DNA of 43,315 nt from Chrysochromulina parva (taxonomy: Eukaryota; Haptophyta; Prymnesiales; Chrysochromulinaceae), in the NCBI GenBank assembly GCA_002887195.1, contig PJAB01000097.1, forward strand, positions 1 to 43,315, written 5' to 3'. This document shows positions 17,430 through 27,242 of the stretch, piece by piece. The notes under the pieces are model-generated. The model did not search any database. It was not told the DNA's origin and was given only the letters and a program-made list of their open reading frames with translations. A program made the position numbers and the translations under genes. Positions within the stretch are counted from its first letter, which is position 1; each line of letters begins with the position of its first letter.

Positions 17430-19093
17430 TTAGCATGGGCTTACATCGCCGCCGCAAATGCTGCTGCCGCAGCTTCCAGAGCAAATGCCGCCTCCACTGC
17501 CGCTGCTGCTGCTGCTCATCAGCAAATCGCCTGTGGGCGCTGCGGCGAGAGCGCCGTCAGGCGGCATCTCGGAAGGCAGGCCCGCCGCCGCGCTGCAGCT
17601 TGCGCTCGCGCCGCGGCCAGCCGCCGCAGAAGCAGACACACGTAGCGGCGGCACGGGCGGCATCTGCGTCACGTCACCGAGCCGCTCCCTAAGCTTGCGA
17701 TACAGGCTGTGGAACTCGAATGTGTCGCCCTGCAGCCGCATGAGGCTAATGGCGTATGTGCCCTCGTCATCCTCAGGCATCACGTGCACGACGGCGCGCA
17801 TACCAGCCGCACCGCTGATACCGCTGATACCGCTGATACCGCCCGCGCCTGCCGCCCCCAACGGAGCGCCCGCATCCGCTGAGCTGCCGCCCGCTGCAGC
17901 GCCGAAGACCGCGGGACCGCGGATCTCCATTCGCATGACCTCTGTGCCAGCGACCTCGACGTCCTGCGTGATGGCGGGAAAGCCGAGATCGTTGCACTCG
18001 TGCCGGAGCCGGTCGAGCAGATACTCGGGCTCGAGCTGCAGCCCGCCGAAGCCCAGCCGTTTGACGTGCCGAGGAGGCACGCCCCCCCCTGGCGCGCCAA
18101 CCCCCACCGCGACGTCTATCTCCTCGGTGTCGCTGGCGTAGATTCCGACGGAGGCATTGTCTAGGTCGCGTGCCGTCACATCGACGATACGCGCCTGCGA
18201 CAGGCTGCGCGCACTGCGCAGGTTCCCCAGCCGCACGCGATACTGGAAGCAGCTGCCGCTCTTGCAGAATTGCGCCGGCTTGAGGGAGACGAGGCGCGTC
18301 AAGCGATGGGAATAGTCCTGCAAACGCGCCGCAAAGAGCACTAGCTCGCCCTTGAAGAAGATGGGTTGTACCTGGACGTTGGGGAGGGGGGAGCGGGAGG
18401 GAGGATCAGCGCAGGTCCTGAACAAGAGGCCGGGACCAAGAGGCGTCTACGCCCATGATGACGTCTACACCCATGATGACGTCAACACCCATTTTCGTCT
18501 TGACATCGTGTGCCCGCGACAACGCGGCGGCGGGGGCACAAGGGCATTGGGCGCACCGAGAGGCAGTTCCAGAAGGGCTCGTGATTGGCGCCGCCACGAT
18601 AGTTGATCAGGCGAACGCGGCACGCCTGCTGATTGCTCAGCGCAACCCCCATGCCTCGAATAGTGTCCTTATCCGAATGCTCGCCCTGCGTACAACGAGG
18701 GTTCTGCCCAATAGCCTCGCTCATCCTGTACCCGCACATATCCTGCCACGCGTTGGTAACGTAGACGATGGGCGAGCACGGCTGCTGCGGGTTGCTGATC
18801 ACGACGCTGTCCTGCGTTGTGTCCAGCATTCCAATGATGCGTGCTATGATCGCGCGTTGCACTGCGCTAAGGTTCTGATAGGTGGGGAAGGACTGGTAGC
18901 AGTCGTCGTTGTGCTTCGCGCGAGATCCATCCGATCGCTGCTCGAGAAGCTCGTCTCCCTGCCGTTTGCGCGACGTACCGTCGCACGAGCTGCTGCTGGG
19001 TGGCTCTGAGGCATCCATCAAGCTGCTCTCCTCGCCGCTAGGGTGCACACCCCATCCGTCAAGCGGAGGGCATTTCCATTGCTGCGCGGCCAT
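17430..19093 (-). CDS. LOV-like PAS protein with KA1-like domain
   Basis: Two exons, 19093-18557 and 18371-17430, give 492 residues; start at the first ATG. Exon 1 holds a PAS domain: SVVISNPQQPCSPIVYVTNAW, then GQNPRCTQGE (residues 129-138) and NHEPFWNCLS. Splicing supplies the last strands VQPIFFKGELVLFAARLQ, completing the fold. The pattern resembles LOV domains (GxNCRFLQG), but the flavin-adduct Cys position is Pro132, with a Cys two places later (C134). Residues about 286-413 resemble a KA1 domain: LEPEYLLDRLRHECNDLGF, then MRLQGDTFEFHSLYRKLRERL. KA1 domains bind acidic lipids or inhibit a kinase, yet no kinase domain is present. The tail is Ser/Gly/Cys-rich. PAS is firm; light sensing and KA1 are inference. 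Confidence 0.75.
18372..18556 (-). other. Intron in LOV-like gene, contains 18-bp repeats
   Basis: The 185-bp intron has donor TCG|GTGCGC and acceptor CCAG|GTA, phase 0. Its removal joins CLS to VQPIFF and completes the PAS core. A tandem 18-bp unit (GTCTACGCCCATGATGAC, 2.5 copies, 18445-18490) sits inside. Confidence 0.85.
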
Positions 19094-19578
19094 TGTCGCG
19101 AGCTGGCTCGAGCACGCTGACGCGCTTGCGGGGCGCTCGCCAGGCAGCGAGTTGCCGGCGCAGGGGCCTGGGCGCAAGCTCAAGGAGCGATCGCCCTAGA
19201 GGGCAGAGCTGGCTTGCGAGAAAACCGAGACAGATTCCCCGGGTTGGTTCTTACTTTTCCCCGATTCCCGGTACTTTCGCTACTAAGAAAGCTACATCGG
19301 ACATCAGATCCCATCCCCGATGGTGTGCTTGCAAGCCAAACAAGTCACCGGTGTACCCCACCCCGCACGCCCGCAGCGCCCGCAGCGCCCGCAGAGTGTC
19401 GATTCAACTGACCTTTTTGAAGCAAAAGCACGGCGAAGCAGCAAGCACGAGCAACGGCAAGCCGATTACGCGATCATGGCCGGAAGTACCGCGCAAGAAG
19501 CTATGCGCTAGCTGCAACAAGTGGTTTCGACTTTAATTAGCTTGCTTCATGCTTGCTTACCTGGCAGGAAGTATAATG
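19094..19578. other. Intergenic, no gene seen
   Basis: This lies between the LOV-like gene start and the glycosylase-like gene stop, both minus strand. Plus-strand open frames here lack any domain. A CGCCCGCAG 9-bp word repeats three times near 19369-19392. Confidence 0.4.
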
Positions 19579-20766
19579 TTACTCTGACCCAAGTTCATTC
19601 GTGATATGACTCGTGTGCGCTCTCGCGTCCAAATCGCTCCACCGCCACGCGGGTCCGCCGGGCGTCGCCGTCGCTACGTGCACCGCGTTCGGTGTTGCGA
19701 GGGCCGCCTCCACAACCTCCGCCGGGAAGCCTGCGTCGAGGAAGGCGTCATACGCCAGCAGCAGCCGTGCGCGCACGGGCTGTGCACGCGCCATGAGCTC
19801 GAGCTGCCTTCGGCGGAACTCAAGACGGCCCGTTTCGGTCTCGATGCACACGGGCGCCAGGTCATATCGCGTCAGGTCGTAGGGCGAGGCGCTCACATCG
19901 AGCGTGCGCGCCGCGATCGCAATCTCGAGGCAATCTCCGACCAACTCCGCCGGCAGCCACGGGTGGAGCTTGAGCGCCATCTTGAGCAGGTCCATCGACG
20001 CGTGCACGCACGCGGGCTGCTCAAGTAACGGCTGCTGCGCACGCACGAGGTGTGCGCCGTGCTTGTTGAGCAGCGCGGCCGAAGGCGCAAAATAGCGAAG
20101 CGCATCCACGTGTGTGCATGAGACGCCGCTGCGCTCGACGGCAGCGTTGATCTGCTCTCGGCTCACCCGCAGCGGCAGATGCGACTGGTATATGGCACTC
20201 GGCGGCGGCGCAGAGCCCTCGGGCCAGTACTGCATCGCCCACTCGTGGAGGCCATAGCAGTGCAAGATCGGCGTCGCCTCGCTAGTGGCCGCCAACACGT
20301 CCCGATACCACAGGAAGGCCGCGCACTGCTCGCGGGTGGCCGTGCGCTTGAATTCGCGCGCGTCGTACACGACGCCTTCAGGCACAAGGGTGGCGCCGCG
20401 AGGCGAGAGGCAGCCGTTCTCAAACTCCGTCTGTCCAGCGCCCTCGAGCAGCACGCCTCCATGGCTCAGCGCAGGAGACCAGCGACCAAGGCGCCGCATG
20501 CTCTTGGCGCCCTTGAGGGCGTAGTACTCGAGCAGGAAATTGTACACAGGATGTTCCGGGTCGAGTGCTCGCCAGCCGTCCAAGGGCGTGGCGGCGTGGA
20601 TGCCACGCCTTCGTGTTTCTGCTTCGTCGATGAAGCCGGGCGAGAGTAGCGAGCGCATGCGATCGGCGTGTGCGGCGCTTTGGGTGCGCCATTGGGGCTC
20701 GCGAATGGCCAACAGGCTAGAGCAAATGGCAAGTGAATGGACTGCCATCTGAACCTGATGGCGCAT
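19579..20766 (-). CDS. Conserved protein, possible 3-methyladenine glycosylase-like family
   Basis: 395 residues, ATG start. The layout is compact and intron-free: HPVYNFLLEYYALKG near residue 73, then a LGRWSPALSHGGVLLEGAG block, AFLWYRDVLAATSEATPILHC, and an HxDALRYF motif near 220. The sequence reads like the bacterial cytosolic family that is often labelled 3-methyladenine DNA glycosylase; I recall that label from annotation practice and cannot verify an enzymatic basis. No HhH-GPD or AAG fold motif is obvious. The first 26 residues (MRHQVQMAVHSLAICSSLLAIREPQW) are mildly hydrophobic but not a clear targeting signal. A bacterial origin is possible but needs a tree. Coding status is firm; function is unresolved. 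Confidence 0.6.
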   Translation of the reverse strand: MRHQVQMAVHSLAICSSLLAIREPQWRTQSAAHADRMRSLLSPGFIDEAETRRRGIHAATPLDGWRALDPEHPVYNFLLEYYALKGAKSMRRLGRWSPALSHGGVLLEGAGQTEFENGCLSPRGATLVPEGVVYDAREFKRTATREQCAAFLWYRDVLAATSEATPILHCYGLHEWAMQYWPEGSAPPPSAIYQSHLPLRVSREQINAAVERSGVSCTHVDALRYFAPSAALLNKHGAHLVRAQQPLLEQPACVHASMDLLKMALKLHPWLPAELVGDCLEIAIAARTLDVSASPYDLTRYDLAPVCIETETGRLEFRRRQLELMARAQPVRARLLLAYDAFLDAGFPAEVVEAALATPNAVHVATATPGGPAWRWSDLDARAHTSHITNELGSE

Positions 20767-21289
20767 TTCTGAGTTTTACCCGGGGTCGCAGACTTTGCGT
20801 CCCGTCCGCGATGACCGCTCGCGTCCTTGAGCTTCCGCACATTCTATAACACAAAAGTGGGTGCCCATCAGGGCGCGAAATGGCGCTGCGGGTGTGGGCA
20901 ACCCCTCCGTCTACGCGACGGTGCGCGCGCGCTAATTTATCTGCTGAAAGATCTTGCAACCCCACTGAACACAAACGTAGACAACAGTTTTCCGACTGGG
21001 TCTCAATGTGCGACGTCGTGGCGTGCGTGGGTCTCTGGCGTCTGCGTCAGCCGTCACAGCGACATGTCAGCCTCTCACACATTATCATTAGCGCGCCCCC
21101 GTGTCCTGGCTCACGGCCCCTTGCGTTGTTATCTCGCGAAGCGGGGGGTCACCTCCCGTAGCATGCACCCTGCCCTCGTCCCCTGCTGTCGCCCGTCATC
21201 GAGACTGGAAGGCAAAGGCTCCCCTAGCCACGGGGGCCTGGAACCTACTCGTGCTCACCAGGTTCGGCGTGGGTCGCTGGACGAAGGAC
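20767..21289. other. Intergenic, no gene seen
   Basis: This contains the upstream region of the glycosylase-like gene and the 3' flank of petC, both minus strand. Open frames on the plus strand are short and low-complexity. Confidence 0.4.
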
Positions 21290-21928
21290 TTACGACTTCC
21301 ACCACGGCGCAGTGTTGGTGCGGAAGTCCGTCTCGGTCCACGGCGAGAGCACCACGTTGCCCTCGACGTCGTCGACGTGCGCGAGAGCGAGCGAGAGCGG
21401 CGCCGGGCCACGGATCACCTTGCCCGTGGGGTCGTACTGCGAGCCGTGGCACGGGCACATGTACTTGTTCTGCGCGCGGTTCCACGGCACGACGCAGCCC
21501 AGGTGGGTGCACACGGCGTTGAGCGCGAAGTTCTCAAGCGAGCCGTCCTGCTTCACGATCAGGTAGTGCGCATCGCCCTTAAGGCCCTGCACGAGCGAGC
21601 GCTCGGGGAAGGGGTGCGCCTTCGCCCACACAGCGGTCTTCACGTCGTCGCCAAGCGCGTCCTTGGCCGTGAGGCCACCGCCGCCGCCGCCCGCCGAGGG
21701 CGGGATGAAGAAGTACACGAAGCCGCCAGCGAGCCACAACACCGGGACACCCGCACCACCCAGGAGCACGAGGTTCATGATGGTGCGGCGCTGCATGTCG
21801 GGGACCAGCTCGCCCTCAGCGGCAGCCATCGTGATTGGCGACGCCTTCGCCGGGCTCGCCGCGCGAATGGGCGCCACGGAGAAGGCATTGGCGGACGCGA
21901 CAAGAGCGGCAATGGTGATGCGCAGCAT
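21290..21928 (-). CDS. petC: Plastid cytochrome b6f Rieske iron-sulfur protein
   Basis: 212 residues, ATG start. It is the electron-transfer subunit of cytochrome b6f in the thylakoid membrane, passing electrons from plastoquinol to cytochrome f or c6. The ligands are C140-T-H142-L-G-C145 and C158-P-C160-H161-G-S, including the two disulfide cysteines, followed by the b6f-type [18 protein letters not shown] single membrane anchor lies at about 51-75. The leader [20 protein letters not shown] looks like a signal peptide followed by a transit peptide beginning at a Phe, as in plastids derived by secondary endosymbiosis from a red alga. This gene is the best evidence in the window for a photosynthetic alga with a complex plastid. 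Confidence 0.97.
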   Translation of the reverse strand: MLRITIAALVASANAFSVAPIRAASPAKASPITMAAAEGELVPDMQRRTIMNLVLLGGAGVPVLWLAGGFVYFFIPPSAGGGGGGLTAKDALGDDVKTAVWAKAHPFPERSLVQGLKGDAHYLIVKQDGSLENFALNAVCTHLGCVVPWNRAQNKYMCPCHGSQYDPTGKVIRGPAPLSLALAHVDDVEGNVVLSPWTETDFRTNTAPWWKS

Positions 21929-22257
21929 TTGTTAGTGCGTGAGATGTGAGCTCGATGCTCCTGTTGCAAGAGTTGATCGAGCGCCGATCAGAATCTTTTT
22001 CCCCACACGTGTTCGCCGCTGATTCGCGATCTTCAAAAAACACAAAAAATACAGCACGCTCCACGCAGCAGCCAGCACCTGACTCTCTGCGAAAGGCGTA
22101 TTAAACTCATACTGGGTCTGTAGGTGTCGGATCACCGCCGGGCGGGACCCGGCGCGCGCGCGCGCGCGCTCTCGCGTCGCGCGGACGCCGCGCGGGCGCG
22201 CGAGTTGACACGTGCACAGCACGTGTGTAGACGCGGCGGCATAAGGAGCGGCGGCAG
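21929..22257. other. petC upstream region with (GC)n tract
   Basis: This lies between the petC ATG and the phosphatase stop codon. It should hold the petC promoter. An alternating (GC)9 run at 22152-22169 sits within a longer CG-dense stretch to about 22200; such DNA can adopt Z-form. Confidence 0.5.
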
Positions 22258-23379
22258 CTACAGGAAGTAGGGCAGATTCCCGCGCGCGCCGCTCGAGGGC
22301 TCGGGCGTGTCGACCTCGCGGAAGATTTTGAAGTTGCGCTGCAGCGTATCGTCCAGCTGCAGGATGGCCGCCACGTTGCCGCAGCGGTAGCAGTAGTTGG
22401 GCGCGGACCAGACGGTGACGAGGCCCTCGGAGAACATGTACTTGTACCCCTCCTGCACCAGCTGGTGCGCGCGGCAGATGAGCTCAAGCCCATTCAGGGC
22501 GTTGAACTCGGACGTCACCTGCGCACCGAAGAGCCATCCGGCGCCGCGCGGTGAGACTGCCCAAGTCTCGATGTCGTCCGGGTCGGACCACATCAGGTCG
22601 CAGAAGGCGCCCTCGTGCGGGATCTCCATCTTGCGATCGATCATGCGCATCTGGTCGATCGTGCGCACGTCTGGCGACAGCCCGCCGTGCACGCACAACA
22701 CCGACCCGTCGACGAGCGCCGCGAGCGGGCACCAGTCGAAGAGCTCAGTCACGTACTTCCATGGGTTGGCGTTGCCGTATTTTCGCTGGCACTCGTCGTA
22801 GAAACCGTAGACCTGCGTGATCTGCCGCGATTCGTGGTTGCCGCGCAGCAGCGTGATGCGGTGCGGATACCGCGCCTTGAGCAGCAGCAGCATGGTCATC
22901 GTCTCGACGCTGTTGTGGCCACGATCGACGAAGTCGCCCTGTAGAGAGGAGCGCCGGACGCTTGTCAGCACACTGAGGCCAGCAGCGGGCGCAGCTGCGA
23001 ACGTCGAGGCACGGGGGCGCACCATGAAAATATAGCTCGTGTAAGGGCACTCGCCTCCGTTGCGGAACAGCTCGAGCAAGTCGTGGAACTGCAGCAGGGA
23101 ATCGATGGCAAGGGCGCGCAGGTGAGTCAGCAGGCTGACCCGATACGGTCTGCAGCAGCAGGCAGGCGCTATCGAGCTCCCTTCAGCAGGCAAGGCTGCG
23201 CAGGCATGCACCTGCCCATGAATGTCTCCACAGATAGTGACCGGCGATTGTACTGGCTGCACTGTGCTCTCCTCGAGCATAATCTCCTGCACGTACTCGC
23301 ACAGGTGCTTCAGGTCGCGCTCTGGGATCAGCTCGCACTTGCGCACGAGCGCGATCCACTCGTCTAAGTCCCCTCCCAT
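22258..23379 (-). CDS. PP4/PP6-type protein phosphatase catalytic subunit
   Basis: Three exons (23379-23212, 23088-23023, 22938-22258) encode 304 residues, the usual PP4/PP6 length. Catalytic metal motifs are intact: [13 protein letters not shown] and GNHESR, plus the [11 protein letters not shown] loop and the conserved C-terminal YFL that is methylated in this family. [18 protein letters not shown] and the PYFL end favour PP6, while [12 protein letters not shown] favours PP4, so the exact subfamily is open. It is a Ser/Thr phosphatase of the cytosol and nucleus that works with regulatory subunits. Both introns are multiples of three without stops, so the unspliced frame is open through 373 residues. 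It is divergent from the DNA polymerase gene. Confidence 0.93.
   Translation of the reverse strand: MGGDLDEWIALVRKCELIPERDLKHLCEYVQEIMLEESTVQPVQSPVTICGDIHGQVHACAALPAEGSSIAPACCCRPYRVSLLTHLRALAIDSLLQFHDLLELFRNGGECPYTSYIFMVRPRASTFAAAPAAGLSVLTSVRRSSLQGDFVDRGHNSVETMTMLLLLKARYPHRITLLRGNHESRQITQVYGFYDECQRKYGNANPWKYVTELFDWCPLAALVDGSVLCVHGGLSPDVRTIDQMRMIDRKMEIPHEGAFCDLMWSDPDDIETWAVSPRGAGWLFGAQVTSEFNALNGLELICRAHQLVQEGYKYMFSEGLVTVWSAPNYCYRCGNVAAILQLDDTLQRNFKIFREVDTPEPSSGARGNLPYFL
22939..23022 (-). other. Intron 2 of phosphatase gene, 84 bp, stop-free
   Basis: Donor ATG|GTGCGC and acceptor CTACAG|GGC. Removal turns [11 protein letters not shown]... into the canonical YIFM-GDFVDRG. It is 28 codons long with no stop in the host frame. 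Confidence 0.93.
23089..23211 (-). other. Intron 1 of phosphatase gene, 123 bp, stop-free
   Basis: Donor CAG|GTGCAT and acceptor CTGCAG|TTC. Removal restores [14 protein letters not shown]. It is 41 codons long with no stop in the host frame. Confidence 0.93.
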
Positions 23380-23606
23380 GCCGTGCAGAAAAAGTGGGGA
23401 TGAATGTTCTCGGGGCTCCTCGGGGACACTGGTTGATCGTGTGAATGCGCCGCGAAACTAAGCGAAGTGTGAACGCGGTCGTAGTTGAGCACGCAACGCA
23501 CCCTCGGTCGGCGTCCGACGCAAGCTTGATTGTCGATTGCAACTCACACGAACGATTCCGCCATGCTGTCGCTGCGGGAGCTCTTGGGCGCCACGCGCAG
23601 CAGTGC
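23380..23606. promoter_or_regulatory. Divergent promoter region, phosphatase and DNA polymerase
   Basis: The gap is 227 bp to the preferred polymerase ATG at 23607, or only 65 bp if translation begins at the upstream in-frame ATG at 23445. It presumably serves both genes. Confidence 0.4.
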
Positions 23607-23896
23607 ATGCGCCGCACGAGCCGCCTGGCCGTGTTCATAGCCCTGTCGATGCTACGGCCGACTGCTTCGCTCGTGGCCACGGGCGCCCGCGGCGCGTGGC
23701 CACTGCTGCGGCCGCGCCGGGCCATGGCAGCGGCAGCCGTGCACAGGCTGCCCGCGCCACGCTGCTCAATGATGCCGCCGTCGGGTGGCGCGCCGCGCTC
23801 GTCGCGCCCATTTGCCAGCGCTGCCGCACCCGCGGTTCATGTCCCACTGCAGTATTCCGCGGGGCAACGACAGCCGGCGGTGATGCCGCCGCCATC

Positions 23897-23958
<62 letters not shown>

Positions 23959-26369
23959 CGAAGGCGGCAGCGCCGCCGGCGGCCTCGGCAGCGCTGCCAG
24001 ACCTTGCGCCCATCTTCGAGGTGAGCGACGCGGCCACGATGCGCCAGGTAGTGGCCAGGCTGCTCGCGCTGCCCAAAGATACGATCCACGCGTGCGATAC
24101 AGAGGTGCACAACATCGACGTCAAGAAATCGCCGCTCGGTCAAGGGAGGGTGACGTGCGTCTCGATGTACTCGGGGCCCGAGGTCGACTATGGCTGCGGT
24201 CCGGGGCATGCGCTCTGGGTCGACACCACCGACCTCGAGGTGCTCGAGGCCATGCGCCCCTTTTTGGAAAGCGAGCGCTGCCTGAAGGTGTGGCACAACT
24301 ACGGCTTCGACCGTCACGTGCTCTGGAACCACGGCGTGGACGTGCGCGGCTTCGGCGGCGACACGATGCACATGGCGCGCCTGTGGGACGCGTCGCGCCT
24401 CGCGGGCTACTCGCTCGAGGTGCTCACCGATGAGCTCGTAGGCCGGCGCAAGGCGCCAATGAAGGAGCTCTTTGGGATCCCAGCTCTGAAGAAGGACGGG
24501 CAGCCGGGGCGTAAGCTCGACATGCCCTCGATCGAGGAGCTGCAGAACAACCCGCTCACGCGCCCCGACTGGATCCAGTACGCGTGCTACGACTCGCAGG
24601 GCACGTGGCTGCTGCACGAGGAGCTGCGCCGCCGGCTCACCAGCATGGACTGGGCCGATGGCGAAGTGTTTGGCGAGCCGAACCTGTACCACTACTACAC
24701 GCGGTACTGGCGGCCCTTCGGGGAGCTTCTCACCTCCATGGAGCGCGAGGGCATCAAGGTGGACTCGACGAACCAGTTGCCCGCCGCCGAGCGGCGCGCG
24801 ATTGCGCAGCGCGCCAAACTAGAGCTCAACTTCCGCCGCTGGGCGGCCTCGTACTGCCCGGCCGCCTGGTTCATGAACCCATCGAGCGGTACGCAGGTGG
24901 CGCAGCTCCTCTTTGGAGGTGCCGCGAACCCAGTCAGCCGCGAGCACACACCGCTCCGGCGCTCGTTCAACCTGCTCCGCTGTGAATATGAAGAGCTCCT
25001 CGCCGCCCGCGACGGCGCCACCCTCGCTGAGGAAGCTTCGTACGGCTTCCACCTCGAGCCCGGCAGCTCCACACGCGAGGTCGAGGCCGAGCGACTGCCG
25101 CACCGACGCGCCGCCGGCCCGACCGCCGCCGTCGTGCCGCTGGACCCTCTCGAAGCTTTCGAGGCCGTCAAGCCGGGCGTCAAGAACGTGGAGTTTGAGC
25201 TCATCTCTCTCGGCCTCACGGTGCCCGGCACGACCAAAAAAGGTCAGCCCAGGACGGACGCGGCCACGCTGCAGTTGCTCGCGGGCGCACCCTTTGACTC
25301 GCCGCCCGTGTACGGCACCGCGTACGAGCAGTTCGGGGGCGGCGCCAAAGGTGCCGAGGCGTGCGAAGCGATCGCGTCACTCGTCGGCATGGGCGCGATC
25401 GACACGATGCTCTCCAACTTCATCCTGCCACTGCAGGAGAACGCGGACGAGCGCTCGCGCGTGCACTGCTCGCTCAACCTGAACACCGAGACCGGGCGCC
25501 TCTCCTCGCGGGCGCCCAACCTTCAGAACCAGCCCGCGCTCGAGAAAGACCAGTACCGCATCCGCGAGGCCTTTTGCGCGGACGAGGGCAACGCGCTCGT
25601 GGTGGCGGACTACGGACAGCTTGAGTTGCGATTGCTCGCTCATATGACGGACTGCCAATCAATGATCGCCGCGTTCAAGAGCGGTGGCTGCTTCCACTCG
25701 CGCACCGCCATGGGTATGTTCGCACACGTGCGCACCGCCGTCGATAAGGGCGACTGCCTGCTGGAGTGGGACTGGAAGCAGGGCAAGCCGCCCGCACCGC
25801 TGCTCAAGGACGTCTTCGGCTCAGAGCGCCGTCGTGCCAAGACGCTCAACTTCTCGATTGCGTATGGCAAGACGGTGCACGGCCTCTCAAAAGACTGGGG
25901 CGTCACAGTGGGCGAGGCCCGGGCGATGCTCGACGCGTGGTACGCAGACCGTCCAGAGGTACGCGAATGGCAGCAGCAGACCATCCGACGCGCCCACGAG
26001 ACGGGCTGGACTCGAACTCTCATGGGGCGGTACAGGAAGCTCGAGGGCATCCAGACCGGCACGCGCGCCGTCGTGGCGCACCACGAGCGCGCCGCGATCA
26101 ACACGCCCATCCAGGGCGGCGCCGCCGACATCATGACCCTCGCGATGCTCAAGATCAAGAGCTCCCAGATTCTCGCCGAGCTCGGCTACCGGCTCCTCCT
26201 CCAGATCCACGATGAGGTCATTCTCGAGGGGCCGCAGGAGCACGCGCTCGCGGCCAAGGAGGAGGTCGTGCGCTGCATGCAGCACCCCTTCGACGACGCG
26301 CTCCCGTCGCTCAAGGTCGACCTCGTCGTCGACGCGAAGACCGCCAAAAATTGGTACGAGGCGAAGTAG
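23607..26369 (+). CDS. Plant-type organellar DNA polymerase (family A)
   Basis: 920 residues from the ATG at 23607, preferred because it opens a targeting-like leader (MRRTSRLAVFIALSMLRPTA); an in-frame ATG at 23445 would add 54 featureless residues. A polyQ run lies at about 98-117. The 3'-5' exonuclease has Exo I DTEV (about 165), Exo II HNYGFDRH and Exo III YACYD. The polymerase has motif A DYGQLELR (about 668; usual DYSQIELR), motif B RRRAKTLNFSIAYGK and motif C QIHDEV (about 867). All catalytic residues are kept, so it should be active with proofreading. This matches the plant and protist organellar polymerase (POP) group, which replicates plastid and/or mitochondrial DNA. The leader does not settle which organelle. 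Confidence 0.94.
23898..23957 (+). repeat. (CAG)20 tract with one CAA, polyQ
   Basis: Twenty Gln codons, all CAG except CAA at 23928-23930, lie between the leader and the exonuclease domain of the organellar DNA polymerase. Confidence 0.95.
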
Positions 26370-27242
26370 GCTCCCTACCGTGTGACTCGCAAACTGTGTC
26401 TCTCGCTCACTCGAGTCGGGGTCCCACCGCTCGTCCGCTCGCGGCTCTCTGCCCCCGCTGCCCCACCTCGCCTCCGTGGCTCGTCCCATGTCCACGTCGC
26501 TCAGACATACTCGGCAATAATACTTTTTCAGAGGGCACGGCCGCGCCCGCGGTGACGTCGCGTCGTCGGACCACGCCGCGTGCGGTGCCGTCGGCGCGGG
26601 GCGCGCGGCGTAGGTGACGTGTAGCGTGCGGTCACCGGGCAACGCGTTTTGTCTCTCGCGTGACCGATTGTCGTGCCATGTACGTACACGGTACAGCTGT
26701 GCTTAAACTTATAGTCGTATTACGTTAGATACGATGGGCATGTCGCACGGCCGGTAACCGAGCTAACAGCTATGCGATTGCCTTCGTGGAAATTTGGAGA
26801 CGGGCATGTCGGCACGAACAAACCGTCACGGCACCTGTCCGTAGTCCATCATGTACGACACCTCGCGCCTTCGTCCATTATGTGGATAGGCTCGCCATTG
26901 ATTGTGGGGGCGCCTCCAGCTCGGCCCTGGCCACGCGAGCGGCCATTTCGGGTCCCACAGCTCTCATAGGCGGTGGCTCATCAATTGGCTCATCTCTCCC
27001 AACTCTTCGCGCTCCGAGGGTGCATCTCGCACGTTCTCCGAGCGCGCAACGCCGAGGGATGGCCAATAACGGCTCAGTAACGGTCAATAACGGCCAATAA
27101 CGCCGAGGGATGGCCGAGCCCAATAACGGCGCTCCTCAACCTCTCCTCGAAGAAGAGAGGTGTGAAGAAGAGAGGTGTGAAGAAGAAAGGTGTAGGCTCA
27201 CACAGGGCCATCTCGCGCCGAGCGAGCCTACCGAGATCATTG
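26370..27242. other. Convergent intergenic region with small repeats
   Basis: No gene is recognised. Around 27061-27105 and at 27120-27130 words of the type (C)AATAACGG recur about five times. At 27149-27193 there are three 15-bp units GAAGAAGAGAGGTGT. The region should contain the 3' UTRs of the polymerase and the OGFOD2-like gene. Confidence 0.55.
27149..27193 (+). repeat. 15-bp tandem repeat, 3 copies
   Basis: Three consecutive GAAGAAGAGAGGTGT units, the last with one A-for-G change. Confidence 0.9.

Noticed and set aside
22152..22200. CG-rich tract as a terminator hairpin
   Set aside because: Alternating GC can self-pair, but bacterial-type terminators do not apply to a nuclear gene and no T-run follows.
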